NCBI GenBank assembly: GCA_013397935.1
Contig: VZRN01005845.1
Location: 63,115 to 127,114 of the forward strand
Direction: 5' to 3'
From: Dasyornis broadbenti
Lineage: Eukaryota; Chordata; Aves; Passeriformes; Dasyornithidae
DNA: 64,000 nucleotides
Both the position numbers and the translations under genes were made by a program. The first letter of the stretch is position 1, and each line of letters opens with the position of its first letter. Shown here piece by piece: positions 50,101 to 62,815 of this stretch. Under the pieces are notes generated by a model. That model was not told the origin of the DNA and did not search any database. It saw only the letters and a program-made list of their open reading frames with translations.

Positions 50101-53100
50101 TGGTGATTGAGACATATGAGACACTGCTGCACTGCCTTAAAGAAGGGCCTTAGAAGTCTGATTTTTTGTCAGATTTTGTACATTCTTGCAAAAGACTTAT
50201 AAGAGAATGTTAAGTTAAAGTTGGAATGCTTTTAAAGTAATACCTGTTCTCAGAATCCCTTTAGCTTAATAAGAATAACTAAAATACCTGTAAAGATAGC
50301 AAAAATGCCTGGATAAAAAATTAGGTGTGATTTAAAGTTCAGTCTCACAGTATCCATCACCCCTAGCAGGGGACTAGAACAGTGTATAATAGTTGATATA
50401 ATATCTGACATAAAAAGAAAGGTGAGTTTTATGGGGCACAAAAAGACTAAAATTTATAACCTGCTGCATAGTTTGACAGCACTTAATGAGGTGCAGAAAA
50501 AGCATGTACTGAGACAGTAGAAATTCTATAGAAATCACCTGTTTCAGAAGCCAAAGGCATTGGAGCATTTCTATTTAGAAATAAAACCAGAAAAATTGAT
50601 AAAGATGTGGAGCTGACCTGAATAAACTAATATAGCAAAACCACCTCAAAAAATGCCGAAACAATGGGTGTGGAGACTAGTTTGTGTATAGGAAACCCAG
50701 TGAAACAATTCCTAATGAGTTATCTGTATCAAACTAAGCCGATTCTAAAAGATGAAGATAAAATTACAGTGTCTATTGAGATGCTAAGAAGCTTTCTGGA
50801 ATTTGCAAAATATTATGAGAATCAAAAAACCCCATAGAAACAGGCAACAGAGGGACTACGGACTTGCACCAAAAATGAGAGTCCCGTAATAAAGGTTGCT
50901 TGCTCAGTGACAGGCTGTTGCTAAACTGCAACAGCATGGGCACACAGAAAATACACATTGCAGGTAAAGCAAAACTGTCTCTATAGGGAACCATGAGAAA
51001 AAAAGATCATATTCCTTAGTTCTGCTCTGAAAATGGTATAAAAGCGCTTAGTTTTTGAAGGGATCATATAATGGAGATTTCTTTACAAGTGAATAAAAGT
51101 GGTTTTTTGACAGAGTTTGAAAATAGAGGTCAAGCCTTTCTGAAAAAAACACATCACAACAAAACAAGACTTCCCAGCAGGGTGATCAGGAACTAACTTG
51201 ATACATATAAAAGCAGAAAAATAAAATAATAAAGATGACATTTTCTTTCAGCTGGGTATTGTGAAAACAGTGGTACCTCGGCAGTAGGCAGCCCATACCA
51301 CAGCCCTGTGTTCTGTAACAAGGAGGCCACACATCTTTCCACTCTGATAGATGCAGCTGAACGCTACCTCTTTGAAGTGTAATAGAAAAAAGAGAACTGC
51401 TATCTCTTGAAGTGGCAGATGCCAAGTTTTACATGTATTTGAATAAAAAGCTTATTTACAGATTTTTGTATGAATTTATGTAATCTTTGTCAATTAACTT
51501 TTTGCATCTGCTCCAGCTCAATCCAGCCCCACTTTCTGTTTCCTTCCTTGGCAATTTCTATGTGGCATTTTCTCTGAAAAAAGCCACTTGTCTCTCTTGT
51601 GTGACTCAGCTTGTGCTTCTGGACTTTGCCCCATTTTCTCTTTCTCCATCGCTTTCTTCCCAGCCCTCCATTGCTGCCAAATGCTGGATCCTGCCGGTAC
51701 TGGGTGCATATGGAGATCTGCCCCTGTTTGTTTCAGTCACAGAGGGGAGCTGTGTGGGCAGACAAGATGAAGCACCATTGCAGGCATTCCCTTGTCCCTG
51801 AGTTTAGAGAATGGTTTCCTTCCCCCTATCCTGCCATCTCTCTCTGGTAACTTCCTTGCCAGCTCCCCACCAGCATGTGGCGACTCATCATCTGTAGCCA
51901 GCTTCAGAGTTCATTTATGTCTCTTAAGGTAGATGCAGCCTACCTCCCAGCTCGAGCAGACCTGGGTGAGGTGTTTTCAGAAGGACTACCTAGACAGCCC
52001 AAATGAAAGGGAGTCATCTGGACAAGACACAAAATTTTGGAAAGAGAAGGCTATCCTCCCAGAAGAGCTGGAAAGGTCTACCTTAGTCAGAAAATTTACC
52101 TATAAAGGCTCTAAATGTTTAGGGTTTTTGCATCAACATCTTCTCCCTACAGACCACTCTACAGTTTTCTATCTATTGGAATGAATGTTTAGCTTCTCAA
52201 TTTTGCATTTCTTCTCCTATGCATGTTACAAGGAGAAAGACCAAGCTGGCCTTTCTTTTATCTTCATCAGAATGGAGCTTGCTTTTAAGGACTGACTCCT
52301 TCATAAACCAGAAAGATTTTGCTCCAATGAGGCAAATTTCTGGTAGGACACAACCCCTAATCTCTGTCTGAGGTGAGAGGACTGACAAATTATTGCTAAC
52401 TTAAGCATGGGGATGGGGAAAAGAGGGGTCATTGCTGCTTTCTGTGGTGTTTAAGCCCTGGCATCATTGTGGGACACATAATTACTGAATTATTCTCTCA
52501 TTGAAAACACTGATCAAGCACTGGCCCAACTTACTGGTTCACAGCCACATTTCTTGTGTGCCTGCTACTGTCGTAACAAACAATTAACTCCTTGAGTTTT
52601 TGTATAGCTTTAAAACCGGAAAAGAAGGCATTAAAACAACATTAAAACACATCTGTAGAAGCCTATTATGTCTGATTTCGTTTTGTACTACTGCTTCATT
52701 ATTCCTGACGTGAAGATTATGAGTATAGCTCAATCATACATGTCTTGGTGATGAGAAAGTCAGCTGTGCTTATCTTAGTGCAGAGCGTGGTCTAGGAGGT
52801 TTTTTGTCGTTGAGCCAATTACAGACGTGATTTTGTGGGTGTTGTTACCACAATATGCTACAGTGCACCCATATCTATAAATAACCAGCAAACCATGCAT
52901 AATGACATAACAAGTCTTATACCTCCCACAGAACCATTTGTAGTGCAGTTTTTAGTTTTAATGATTATGGGAAGTGCTCTAAGATACCAACTTTACATTT
53001 TCCATTTGAAGTTCAAGACTTAACACAACGAGGACCCACTGCTGAAGCTGTTATTTTCATCAAGGTTTCTAGTTGCCAAAGAGATGCATCCTCCTTTATC

Positions 53101-56100
53101 AGGAACATAAGTCAGGAATACTTTCTTTTGTAGCAGTTGTGAATTCACAGATTTTCCTAAACTTGGGGTTGGCAAGAGCTTGGGCTGCACCTTGCCTGGT
53201 GGGCATCAGGGAACTGCAAGCGGGACTAACAATCCCTGCCACAACTAACCTGCTACTTTTCAGCAGTCTAATTAGAAATGAAGGGAAAGAGTCCTCTCAT
53301 CCAGGGAAGATCTGAGAGGCCAGTGAAATGTCCTGGCTCCAACTGGGAGAAATAAGAAGAAAAGAAGTCACTGAACGTTTCCATGCTGATGAACTAGATG
53401 GGAGGATTCCCAGAAGTCTTCATGTTAATGGTAATATTTCCAAATTAATGCTCACATCAACAACATTTTGATTCCACAGGCTGTTTTCATGAAGGATTTT
53501 AGCTTAGACAAATTGGATTTTTCTACTTAATAATGTTACATATAGATCCCTAAACAACTGTAAGTCCCAGCTTCCTGTTTTTATCTACCTACACAGCACA
53601 GCCAGCTGGAAGAAATTTGAATTTTTTTTTTTTTTTAAATTTCTACTAGCAATAGAATCCCCTGAGTTAAGCACTTTGGAAAACTGGAAACCCAATTCAA
53701 TAGAGTCATCAGCAAACATTTAATTAAAAGACGAGGCTGTCTTCTGTAATAAGGTGCTGTTGTTTTGATTGGAGAAGTTTTCCTTCCTGGTGGCTGAAGC
53801 CTTTCCCAAAGTGAGCAGACACTGAGTCACTGGCATCGCCTAGTGGCCTGGGCTTGCAAGACAAGGCCTGGTGTTGTTACAGAGCATGGCAGTATTTCTG
53901 TCCAGTAATCCCTGTCCCAGTGCTTTTCTGGGACTTTGGAGAGGCCTTGTGGAGAGATAGCCCGAGGGGCTGGGTCTTATGGCTGCCACTGCCAGCCCTC
54001 TCTCCCTCTCACTGCAGTGAGCAGTCACATTTATTCCTGTATGTTGTTTTTGTCCAATTACCAGCTCTGTTTCTGATGGAGAATGAATCTCATTAGGATT
54101 TTAGCTATCTGTTCAACACTTTTTCTCCACAACTGGTATTTCAGTTTAACAAAAGTTTCAATTAATGTACGAAGAAGAGATGAGACACTATTTCCTCCTT
54201 CCACTCTTTAAATGCCTATTTCCTTCTCTTTATACTTGTGCCTCAATTCTGTAAATTTTTTGTTTTACATTTCAGTTGTTTCTTCCATCTCCTCCAAAGC
54301 TGTTATCTACTTATTCCTGTCTATTCCTGGTTTTTTTGATTATACTCTTTCCCCTCCATTTCTCAATTCTTCCATTTATCTTCTTGAAATAACAAAATCT
54401 TTTTTCTGATCTGTGCAATAATTGAAGTCTACCTTCCTTCCACTACTCAGCTTTAAAAGTTGTTTTTTGTAAGAGGTGGATAGTGAAGTGAAACAGCTGT
54501 ATAATTCTTTTACAAGCTTTCCAAATTAGAATAAAAATGGCAATGATCAAATAAAGAAGAAAACCAGAAAAGATTCATTGTAACTGTCTGAAAATGCAGC
54601 TCACTAGATCTGAACAAAATTTACTGTGGAAATGGTGAGGAAAGTAATTTTTAAAAAGGAGAGTGAAGACAAAAATATTCACACAACCTACCAGTAGTGA
54701 AAGGGGAAAACATAGAAGTTTTAAGACAATCATCCAGCCCCAGCTTCAAGGAAACAAACTTGTTTAGGAGATTTTTGGAGAGCTTGTCAATAGGTGGGTC
54801 CTTCTCCTTGTCTGGAGTGACCTTGACATGTTCTCAGTTGCTTCTGCAGGGACTCTCTTGAAGACAAAACATGACATTTGCTCATGTTGTGTAAGGGTTT
54901 GTGTCAGGTTTGCAGCCTTGGTACTCTTGCTAAACGTAAAATAGATCATGCAGTATCATTAGCATTGGAAAAAAAATAGATAATCTCACAGAAAATATCA
55001 GGTTATTTAAATAAAAACACTGGTGCAATTCATACTACAGCACCTGAAGAAATCAGAGCTAGTGAAACTCAGGAAGGGGACTTTTTACTGAGAATAAATT
55101 CTTCATGACTCTCCAATTAAAGGTATATACTTTTAGTTAACATCCCATCTAAACCAAGCACAGGATAAGTACTTTTCCTAATATAATTCTAAAATTAAAA
55201 AGAACTAGCCACATGTCCTTATGTACATAATTCTGACACAGTAAGAGCATGGGGAGACACTAGAAAGTAATCATATTGCTTCATTTGCATAATCCACTTA
55301 ACACACATGTTCTGTTCACAGGCTCAGTGATGGGTTTTCAGATAATAAAGTGATAGAAATTTGAGTATTTAAAGCATAGCACTTTCGCTATCATAGAAAA
55401 TGGAAGCTGATAGTCATCTTCAGCAATTTCAGGTTCAGGGAGAAGCTTGCAGACACCTAAGACTGCTGTTTGCTTGGAATCTCACTTCCTATTCTTCCAA
55501 TTCTAAACACATGCATGCTGCAAGAAATTTCATCCCAAATTCCTTTCCTCATCCACTATGTTGTAGATCTGGCAGTGATTTATGTGTCTGTATGTGTGAT
55601 GCCACTTCAGAACCTTGATTTACATGCAGGATTTTTTCACAAATTGATTAAATAAATATCTGCTTCTTCTGTTAAGAAAGAGCTAGTTTCCACTGACTCA
55701 AACAGGTGGGTTGTTATTCCATTGGTGTATAAGGCAGGGCAGAGAGTCTTGGTTCATCTAACTTGGAAAGAGCCAAGCCATCTTGAAATAAGGTCCTTTG
55801 TCGCTGCTAAGCATGGAAGGGAGTTTTGAGCTGGATTTCTGCATTAAGACCAGAATCCAGAAGACAAATGCTTTTCCATTGTTCTGTGCCTGTGCCGTGA
55901 TCTTGTTAGAAGTGTTGATGCAGTTGGAATGACCAGAACACTTGTCAGAGATGCTGTTATTGAGAAAGCTATGCCAAGCCATTAAACTCCCAAATGCATT
56001 AGTCTTGGCAAGCTGGTATAGCCACAGCTCATTCTGCTTGTTATGTAAATCAGTCCCCTAAGCCAGCCTGAAGCCCCACAGAATGACTTCACAGGAAACA

Positions 56101-59100
56101 TAAATTACAACAGATAAATATACACAGGATATCAAACTAAACAGATGCAGTGTGAATGCCAAAGAGGAAACTTATGACATCCTGGCACATTGTTTGAGAG
56201 GTCCTGGTTCTCATTTGCCACAGGTTTTCAAGGAGGCTTTCACAAGACTTGATTCAAGGCAAGAGAAGAACAAAACTGAGCTACAGCTTATCTAGATGCT
56301 ATGTGTTGTATCCAAAAAATGTAGTTATACTGTTGCCATTTCATTAAAAATTGTGATGTTGCTATTTAAACAAAGATAGAATTTTTTTTTATTATTAAAA
56401 GGGAAAAAGTAAAACATTCTGGTAAAACATTCTGGTTCACTTGATTTGTTTCTCTAAGTGTTTAAGCTTTCCAGCCACAAATTTTACAAATAGATTGGGC
56501 AGGGTTTAAAACTTACCAGCCTTTTATCTGGGAATAGATGCCACATTCTTCATCTTATTTCCATCTCCAAATGGATATGGACTATACAGTCTTATGTAAT
56601 TGACAATTCTTAATGTGCCATTCCTGTTCTGCCTTCTAAATAACTTTCCCTGGTTCTATTGCTGCAGCAGAGCAACAGCTCAATTAAGAAAATACACAAG
56701 AAAATCTATGCCTCTGATTAGTGGTAGCTAGTGGAGGACTGTTACAACATCTTGCAGATCTGGAAATGAATATCAGATATTTAGGGGGAGCGCATTATTA
56801 AATAATGAGGTTTTAAGCCTAGCATAAGCAGTTTTATAGTGGATTTTATGAAGCCCTAAAGGCCAAATCTTTGTTAAATTTCGTTAAAATGGGGAGAAGG
56901 CTTCCAAACTGATAAAAAATTGAAGCATGTTTTTCTATCTAACATGGAACATTGATTAAACAAACCCTTCTGGGAACAGCGAAACAAAAGCCTAGACCCA
57001 TACAAACTATCTTTTGTTCCCGAAATCCCCACACCCTGGTACCCCAGCTCCACCCTGTATTCCCTCTAGGCAAAAGGAAACAAGTGCCTGATCATTTTGT
57101 CAGCCAACTGTTGCCTTAAACAATGAATAAAAGCTTAATTCTGCATGAATGGGACATTCATTCTGGGTATGTCCCTGCTACCCAGCTGCCAAATTTTATG
57201 AAAACAGTAGGAACTGACCAACTGAAATGCCTCCTCTTTGAAATGTGGTTGAAATATGCCAATTGATTAAAAAGTTGTGGGGATATCAGAGAAGGAGATG
57301 AGACATTGATTGGTAGTAAGAGTCAAACTCTGTTGTGTATGTAACCTGACAAGTTTAAGGCATACATCTTAATACTTCTCAGACAACTTGAGCAAACTAC
57401 TCCATGGGTGATAAACTACTTGTAGTGGGAGAAAGGCAATTAAGAACTTTTAAAATACCAACAAATCAAAAGATGTTCTCCCATTAAAAAAAAAAAAAAC
57501 AAAAAAACCAAACATAAAAACAAAGCCAAAATCCCTAACCCTTAAAACGCCCCATACTTTTCAAGAGCACCAAAGTGTCAAGGGCTTCTTGCAGTACACA
57601 TTAAAGCTAAACTTGAAAAGCTCTTAGGTGAGCTCAGACGATGTCCGTGTGCATTGTCCAGGAAGATTAGCAGTGATAAAGCTTTTCTGGGGAACTTAAT
57701 GCATCAAATTATTAATTGAAAAGAACACAGCAAATTAACAATTTCTGTCAGTCAGGTTTCATGTTTGTAGACTGGGAGTTTGCTCATCATCTGTAATTAG
57801 CACATTTATTGAATTAGGTGATGCTACTTAATCAAATTTCAGTATGTTTAACCATCTAGTAATTGGCAGCAGGAAGAAAAGAGCATGCAATGAGCCTGAT
57901 TTTATAGGAAGAGTCCTTGAGGATTATGGAAGAAAGAGTGACGTAATTTCAAAAAAGCAAGCTGAAATGGGGGTGGAGGTATGTATGGAAATATGCATAA
58001 CAAGAAAGCAATGTAATAGAGGTAGTGTTGTATGTAAAAACACACAAAGTAACATGAAGTTAAAACACTCTCAGAATTTTCTGAAACAAATATAATTAAT
58101 TTCATAATGAAGAACAGAAAGGCCATTTCTAGAACTGGAAACTGTCTGGAGTAGTTATGGCTACTATTTGGACCAGTTTTAACTTGCTGTTAATGTAACT
58201 TGTGTAAAGTAATAACACATTTTTCATTACACCTCTGAATTCATTGAGATAAATGATGTGGGTAGAGAACAGTAATACTTTATTGCTTTTTTAAAGTATT
58301 TTTTTTATGCCGTGATGGGCCCATCTGTTCTATTTTCTGAAAGCTGAGTTTGTATTATTGACAATTCAGCCTAAATCATATTTCAGTCAATGATAAATAC
58401 TTTTGTAGGGATTACAGTTGACTTTTCACTTCTTTTGTTGCATTTGATAGAAAGTGTTACCTTGGCTCAAGGAGAAAATAATTCCAGATGAGTTCTCATG
58501 CCTGAAAGGAACCTGCATGAACACTTGTTACCTTGGAATAACATAGGACAGCAATGCAGCAATACATCTAACAGCTGCTGGATGTATCTTTAGGATGACC
58601 TAGGATGTTAAACAACAAAATTGGGATGATGGATCAAAACCAAACAGATGTGCCTTTGAAAAAGAGGGATTGGTGCCGTTGGAAAAGGGGGATTGACTGG
58701 TACTGAATTAAGCCACAAAAGGTGCTCAGAATGAATCCCAGGACAGAAAGAATCATATTGTGTCTATGTTGCATAATCTTAAAGCATTAATATCTGTGGA
58801 TCCAGCCGAGCATTTACTGCTCTAGAAAGATTTTTCAAGCAGCTATGTAAATAAAAATTTCAATTCTTAATGCACACTGAAAATAATAATAAAAATCTGG
58901 CTTTCAAAGATGAGAAACCATCAGCATGTATTAGAACAACTGTATGCCGCTTTCAAATTGGCAAGGTGTACTAGGAACAGAGCATTCAAAATTGTTTGCC
59001 TGCCGCTCATGTTTATCTGCTCGGAGTTTTCTATTGAATCAACTCTGAATCACTTCCGTTACCTCTGAGCAGGGAGCTTGCAGCTCTCTGAGACATGTCT

Positions 59101-59351
59101 CTGAGTGCATCAGATGATACAGCCATAAGAAAGCTGTGAAGTCAAGAATGAATTCTTACCTTATTCATGTCAAATGTGTGAAATACTTGTTCAACATAGC
59201 TGTTAGCTTCTGGAGTAAGTCCGTGTAGATCCAGGACGTGTTTAAATTCATGTAGACAAAGTTGTCCAGATGGGCACTCCTTCATAAACTTTGTGTACCA
59301 ATGGTGAATTTCCATAGCATTAATGTCATCTGCTGATCCAGCAGCACCCAT
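26061..59351 (-). CDS. GUCA1C: Guanylate cyclase-activating protein, GUCA1C (GCAP3) type, distal first exon
   Basis: Joining 59351-59160, 32596-32447, 29736-29649 and 26191-26061 gives a 186-residue neuronal calcium sensor. GCAPs bind retinal guanylate cyclase in photoreceptors and switch it on when calcium falls. The protein begins Met-Gly (myristoylation site). EF1 is degenerate, with the family ECPSG motif. EF2, EF3 and EF4 loops are complete: DMNKDGFIDFLE, DADGNGCIDKKE and DVNNDGELTLEE. All introns have GT/AG ends and phases 0, 0 and 1, as in vertebrate GCAP genes. The identity as GCAP3 rests on recall of the human protein, notably the EF2-EF3 region. It ends earlier than the human protein (about 209 residues). 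A second first exon lies at 47384-47572. Confidence 0.88.
26637..26709. repeat. A-rich low-complexity tract with one unresolved base
   Basis: Two long A runs with scattered G surround acNgtttgcgggg, with the N at 26671. The length may be an assembly artefact. Confidence 0.9.
28102..28472 (+). mobile_element. Short solo LTR in intron 3
   Basis: A 371-bp block begins TGTTG and ends CAACA, a perfect five-base inverted end pair. It has CCAAT-type boxes (accaatcattg near 28261 and gattggttac near 28291) and AATAAA in acaataaaat near 28411. The flanks are too G-rich for a clear duplication to be called. It lies antisense to the GCAP gene. Confidence 0.75.
29649..29736 (-). CDS. GUCA1C: GCAP gene, exon 3 (EF3 exit helix to EF4)
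   Basis: The exon is bounded by a ctgccctcag acceptor and a GGTAAGAA donor. It encodes AIQAINGYTNMTAEEF and then FQKIDVNND, the first half of the EF4 loop, ending one base into a Gly codon (phase 1). The residues match the family pattern A(V/I)xAxNG...EEF. At 88 bp it is too short to be obvious without splice-site reading. Confidence 0.93.
29737..32446 (-). other. Intron 2 of the GCAP gene
   Basis: About 2.7 kb of A/T-rich unique sequence with a T run near 30250. No repeat family or second coding exon was recognised. Confidence 0.75.
32447..32596 (-). CDS. GUCA1C: GCAP gene, exon 2 (EF2 and EF3)
   Basis: The exon follows a strong pyrimidine tract and ttag acceptor and ends at a GGGTAAGC donor. 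It encodes exactly 50 codons starting DGFIDFLEFIAA, the second part of the EF2 loop, then KLKWYFKLYDADGNGCIDKK with the complete EF3 loop. The phase-0 entry lets it join either first exon, both of which end in phase 0. It is nearly as conserved as known GCAPs. No second copy was seen elsewhere in the window. Confidence 0.95.
33685..33818 (-). mobile_element. CR1 3' end fragment, inverted
   Basis: Signatures ttaggttggaaaagacac and tccaacagttaagcc lie at the start and the fragment runs to acctctgggcac. It is the reverse complement of the CR1 3' end. Confidence 0.85.
37278..37345 (-). mobile_element. CR1 3' tip, inverted
   Basis: The short piece tagaatcatgtaggttgga followed by aagatcatcgagtcca matches the CR1 terminus. 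The rest of the element is missing. Confidence 0.85.
43242..43350. repeat. 19-bp minisatellite with CAGGTG cores
   Basis: Five to six units of about 19-20 bp follow the pattern cctgtgccctacaggtgta. Several copies contain CAGGTG or AGGTGT. The units are 70-90 percent alike by eye. Confidence 0.88.
47384..47572 (-). CDS. GCAP gene, proximal alternative first exon
   Basis: An ATG at 47572 opens 63 codons that end at an AACCAG/GTAAAG donor. The protein starts Met-Gly, then runs to MHHYYSKFMRECPSGLLS, the degenerate EF1 with its ECPSG motif, and ends in DIFDLNQ, giving positions 1-4 of the EF2 loop. The exon ends in phase 0, so it joins exon 2 in frame (185 residues in all). Over 49 aligned residues, 29 match the distal exon, and no stop or frameshift is present. 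The usual Trp of the HxWY motif is Tyr. It may be an alternative first exon or the orphan of a second gene. Confidence 0.85.
47573..48100 (-). promoter_or_regulatory. Candidate promoter of the proximal first exon
   Basis: Just upstream (minus strand) of the ATG is a TATA-like atttaaaag near 47668. Two TAATCC-type motifs lie further up, at 47934-47939 (plus strand) and 48045-48050 (as GGATTA). TAATCC is the core bound by the photoreceptor factors CRX and OTX2. Their relevance is inferred only. Confidence 0.25.
49195..49757 (-). mobile_element. Avian ERVL-type solo LTR, inverted
   Basis: Read on the minus strand it starts near cttggtttcagctgggatag, has GGACAGCTGAC near 49549 and a TATA-like agtatataaac near 49493, carries an ATTAAA near 49313, and ends in ...ACCACAATA. 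An (aat)n run lies at about 49341-49358. It is diverged but shares its layout with the LTRs at 25220 and 11112. Confidence 0.82.
59160..59351 (-). CDS. GUCA1C: GCAP gene, distal first exon
   Basis: From an ATG at 59351, 64 codons run to an AATAAG/GTAAGA donor. The protein begins MGAAGSADD (Met-Gly myristoylation site) and contains HHWYTKFMKECPSGQL, the degenerate EF1, ending FHTFDMNK. An in-frame ATG four codons upstream (59363) would add MFDA and lose the myristoylation site. The inner ATG has G at -3 and +4 and fits the family. Human GCAP3 also breaks after NK at this point. No exon 2 other than 32447-32596 was found for it. Confidence 0.92.
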
Positions 59352-62300
59352 TGCATCAAACATACCAGGTAACCTTTTTCAGTATTTATTCATCCAAATG
59401 TTGATTCTTGCTTCCCAACAATGATCATTCAAACACCAACTCTGCCTTTGAGAGCTACTTTAAACCTCTTACAGATCCCTACCAAGATAGACAAAGTAAA
59501 TATAGCACCCTAGCAAGATTACTGGCACCCAGTTTTAGTGCCCCATGGTTTTATCAGCTGATTACTGTCTTTGTGCACAGTCAGTCTGCAGAGCCTCAGA
59601 TGAACTGATTAAACCAGTTCTCATCTTGCACTTGCATCTGTGGTGCTAAAAGCTATTTTAACTGGGTGAATATTGAAAAAGCAAATGCAGGAACGTTGAG
59701 AGTAGTTTCTAAACCTTCATTTTAATAATTTATAAAGTTTTAACTAAAACTTAGAATAATTTTAATACTTTGGTACATTTTGTGCAGCTGCCTTGGAGTA
59801 ACTGACTTTTTATTGTTATCACTTCTGTATATCCCATGATCCAAATCTTACCTTATAGGTCAAAACTGCAACACAATTTGACTTGGATAACCTGAAAAAA
59901 CTGAAAGTGGCTGTACACTAAGCACAAAAACCTTGCCACTTTCTTTAAATGGCAGTTCTACAAGCATCTGAGTCTTCTGTAAGCCAATGTTTCCCTGAAA
60001 ATTGCTTCCCCACGGCCATTGTCCTTTCAATCCCATCCTTTCCCTTCCCTTAGGCCAGCAGCAGTGTTTGTGGTTGCACTTTGGAACAAGTGTTAAAACA
60101 GATCCAGGCAAAAGCTTGCAATACGATTGAATACCAATAAATATAGCTAATTGTAGACAACATTGCTTATATTTTTGCATTGCCTGGTGTCACAATACTG
60201 GGTTGTAGAAGAGAACAGATAAACTAAGGGTGGAAAAGGGTGGCCAGCAGCAGGGGGGGTGCAGGACTGCTGCTTCTGCTGCTTCAAATTGCTTGTGGAA
60301 ACTTGTAGTCTCATAATGTCTGTGTTATATTGCAGTACACAGCAGTGTAAAGGTTTACAGCATTTAAGCTCTACAGCAGATACTGTGCATGCAGTAGTTA
60401 AAGACTAAACTGGTAGGATGTAAAAATACAGCTGTTACACTTAAGCCTATTGCAGAGATGGTGTCTCACCCGTAGCACTGAAGTGGTGTCTTACCAGAGG
60501 AAGATAAGCACCACTCAAGCAGCTTTTCTCTGCAGAGCAGGGTGCAGTCCCATTGCCCTGGAGTACTGTCCAGCTGCAGGAGATGAATTTTCCTCTGGGC
60601 CAAGGTTCCTGCTAGTTCAGTTGCAAAAGAAGTGTCAACAGTCAGGAGAGACAAATTTGGTCTCATGACTGCAAAGGAACTGAATGCTACTGTTGGACAT
60701 GTCACAAGACCTGGTTTTCAGGTGCCAGGAGCAATGAGCGTCGTGGTGGGGCATCCATACAATGTGCACTGATGGCAGAACCAGCTGGGCAAGCTGCCCC
60801 TGAGACTTAAGGTTTGGGGCCACAGCATGAAGGTTCATGTGGTCCTCCAGTATTCTGAAATGATTCTTTAAGAAAATAAAGGGCTGTGATATGCTAATCA
60901 TTTAAGATCAGAATTTCAAGATATTTTTCAAAAATGGGTACAACCCTTCACTGCAAAAGAACAGCAAGCTGGGCTGTAGCTGGAACAGACTTTCAGCACA
61001 TATTTGCACCTACATTGCATAAACCAGAGTCTGCAGCCAGTCAGGGCAATGTTTCTGAGGAGTGAGAGAAGGGGGAAAAAAAGCACACATGGATGCCTGG
61101 AGGACTTCAATAGAGACATATACTGTAGCTAGCATTAAAATGTGATTTTTTCCTAATCTCTAGTCATTATTTGCACCACTTTCAACAGTCTTCCCAGAGC
61201 AACAATAGCTGCCCACTAACATTGTGTCAGTTATAAGATCACGACCTTCAATACTGAGAAGCAGCAAGGATTTTCTATATGAAATATTGAATAATACCAG
61301 AATCTGAAACATATGAAGTGGTATTTGGAAATACTTCACTTTAAAATATCACTAGCAGGCAAAGAATTCCATATATGTAAAAACCAAGAACAGAAAGTAA
61401 AAGAAAATAGCTTAAAGTGGCAATGTTCAGTCTTTTATCATTCTTATCAAATCTAAATTTTCAACATCTAGGAACTAGAAAAGCTGACACAGAATTTCCC
61501 AAGTGTATATCTACCAAATTTCTTGTTCAATGAAAAGAGGAAGTTTTAAAAAACTCAAATGTTACTCAGACTTTCTTTCCCCTCCCCAAAATAACAGCAG
61601 TATTCAAAGGAAAAAAATCAAAGGTCTGAACCCCAGGTTTCAGAAGCTGTAGACACATTTTTTTAGTGTATAAGGGGGCCTGCAATCGTTTTTGTACATT
61701 TTCATTTTCAAACTTTCTTCTGAAAAAGCAACAACATCAAAGGGAATATCAAAAACGAAGCTATGTCAGTCCCTGAAAATGTGCATTTTTTTTTTTTTCA
61801 TATGGCATGGAATACTCTCCTAACTATGTTGTCATTATCCTTCTGGAAGACAAGGTTAAAATGTTAGAAAAATCTACTTTTTATTTTAATAACTCTTCCA
61901 GATAATCATCAAGCTATTCTAAATTATCTATTTGATGAATCTGAAAAAAACCCTCAAATTGTACTCTGGAGCATTTGACAAAATAAGCATATGAACAATC
62001 ATTACATGCTTATCAGCAAAGGTCAAAATTCAAAAAGAATTAAGATAAAACACCCAGAATACTTGAAGAAACTGTGCAATAACCCAGAGCAAAATGGAAA
62101 CATGGAAGCTAGACTTACATGCAAGTAGGAAAAGAAGCTGCTTTACAAGGCGTTCTTGTTGGCCTCTTTCCTGCTAGAATAGCTTTACTGAGGGATTACA
62201 GTGATGAAGTGCACACAGATTAGAAGGGCTATGCTGGCAACACTGTTCTTTTTAGCCATTTAATAGCCTCACTTTCACTCTGAGGAAAGTTACTTCTCTA

Positions 62301-62815
62301 TTTATAGCACAATTTTCTCAGATTTGTTGCATGTTCACATCCAGGTCAGCTGGGGAGTACATTTCTTCATGTGTATTACCCTCCAACAAAGTCCAGAAGT
62401 AGAATGAGAGAGAATGTAAAAGCAGAGAACTTGCATTGTAGGTCTGCAGGCAATGTAATACAAAAGGGAGGAAAGGCAGGTGGAAGAAGAAAAACAACAC
62501 CTATCAGAGGGACTGACAATACTTTGAGAATGCAAAGCACTTCAAGAAAGGATGAAAAAAATATATACTAAATTCTGCCATAAATCTGAGGCCTGAAAAG
62601 AAAAAGCTGAATTAATCCATTACAGTAAAAAGCAAAATTTAATTCTGCTGACTTAAATCCAGCATCAACAGTTGCACACAGAAACCTATTGCCTGAGTAG
62701 TGCCTCTATCGAAGAGGCATGTGCTTATTTGCCTCTGAATATGGTTGGAAAAAGCCGCCCAGGTCACCTGGCACCTCTCAGCACTGTACCAGATGGCACC
62801 TGCACTTAGACCTAT
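59352..62815. other. 5' flank of the GCAP gene, nothing further recognised
   Basis: No neighbouring gene, LTR or CR1 is recognised. No clear TATA box or TAATCC motif was found in the first 500 bp above the distal start. Confidence 0.55.

Larger units (their letters stand above)
47573..59159 (-). other. Interval between the two first exons
   Basis: About 11.6 kb. It contains the antisense LTR at 49195-49757 and otherwise unique A/T-rich sequence with A and T runs (for example 47855-47872). No extra GCAP exon 2, 3 or 4 was recognised, so no complete second gene is visible. Confidence 0.65.

Noticed and set aside
59352..59363. Upstream in-frame ATG adding MFDA to the GCAP protein
   Set aside because: It would remove the Met-Gly myristoylation start conserved in GCAPs, and the next ATG has a better context.
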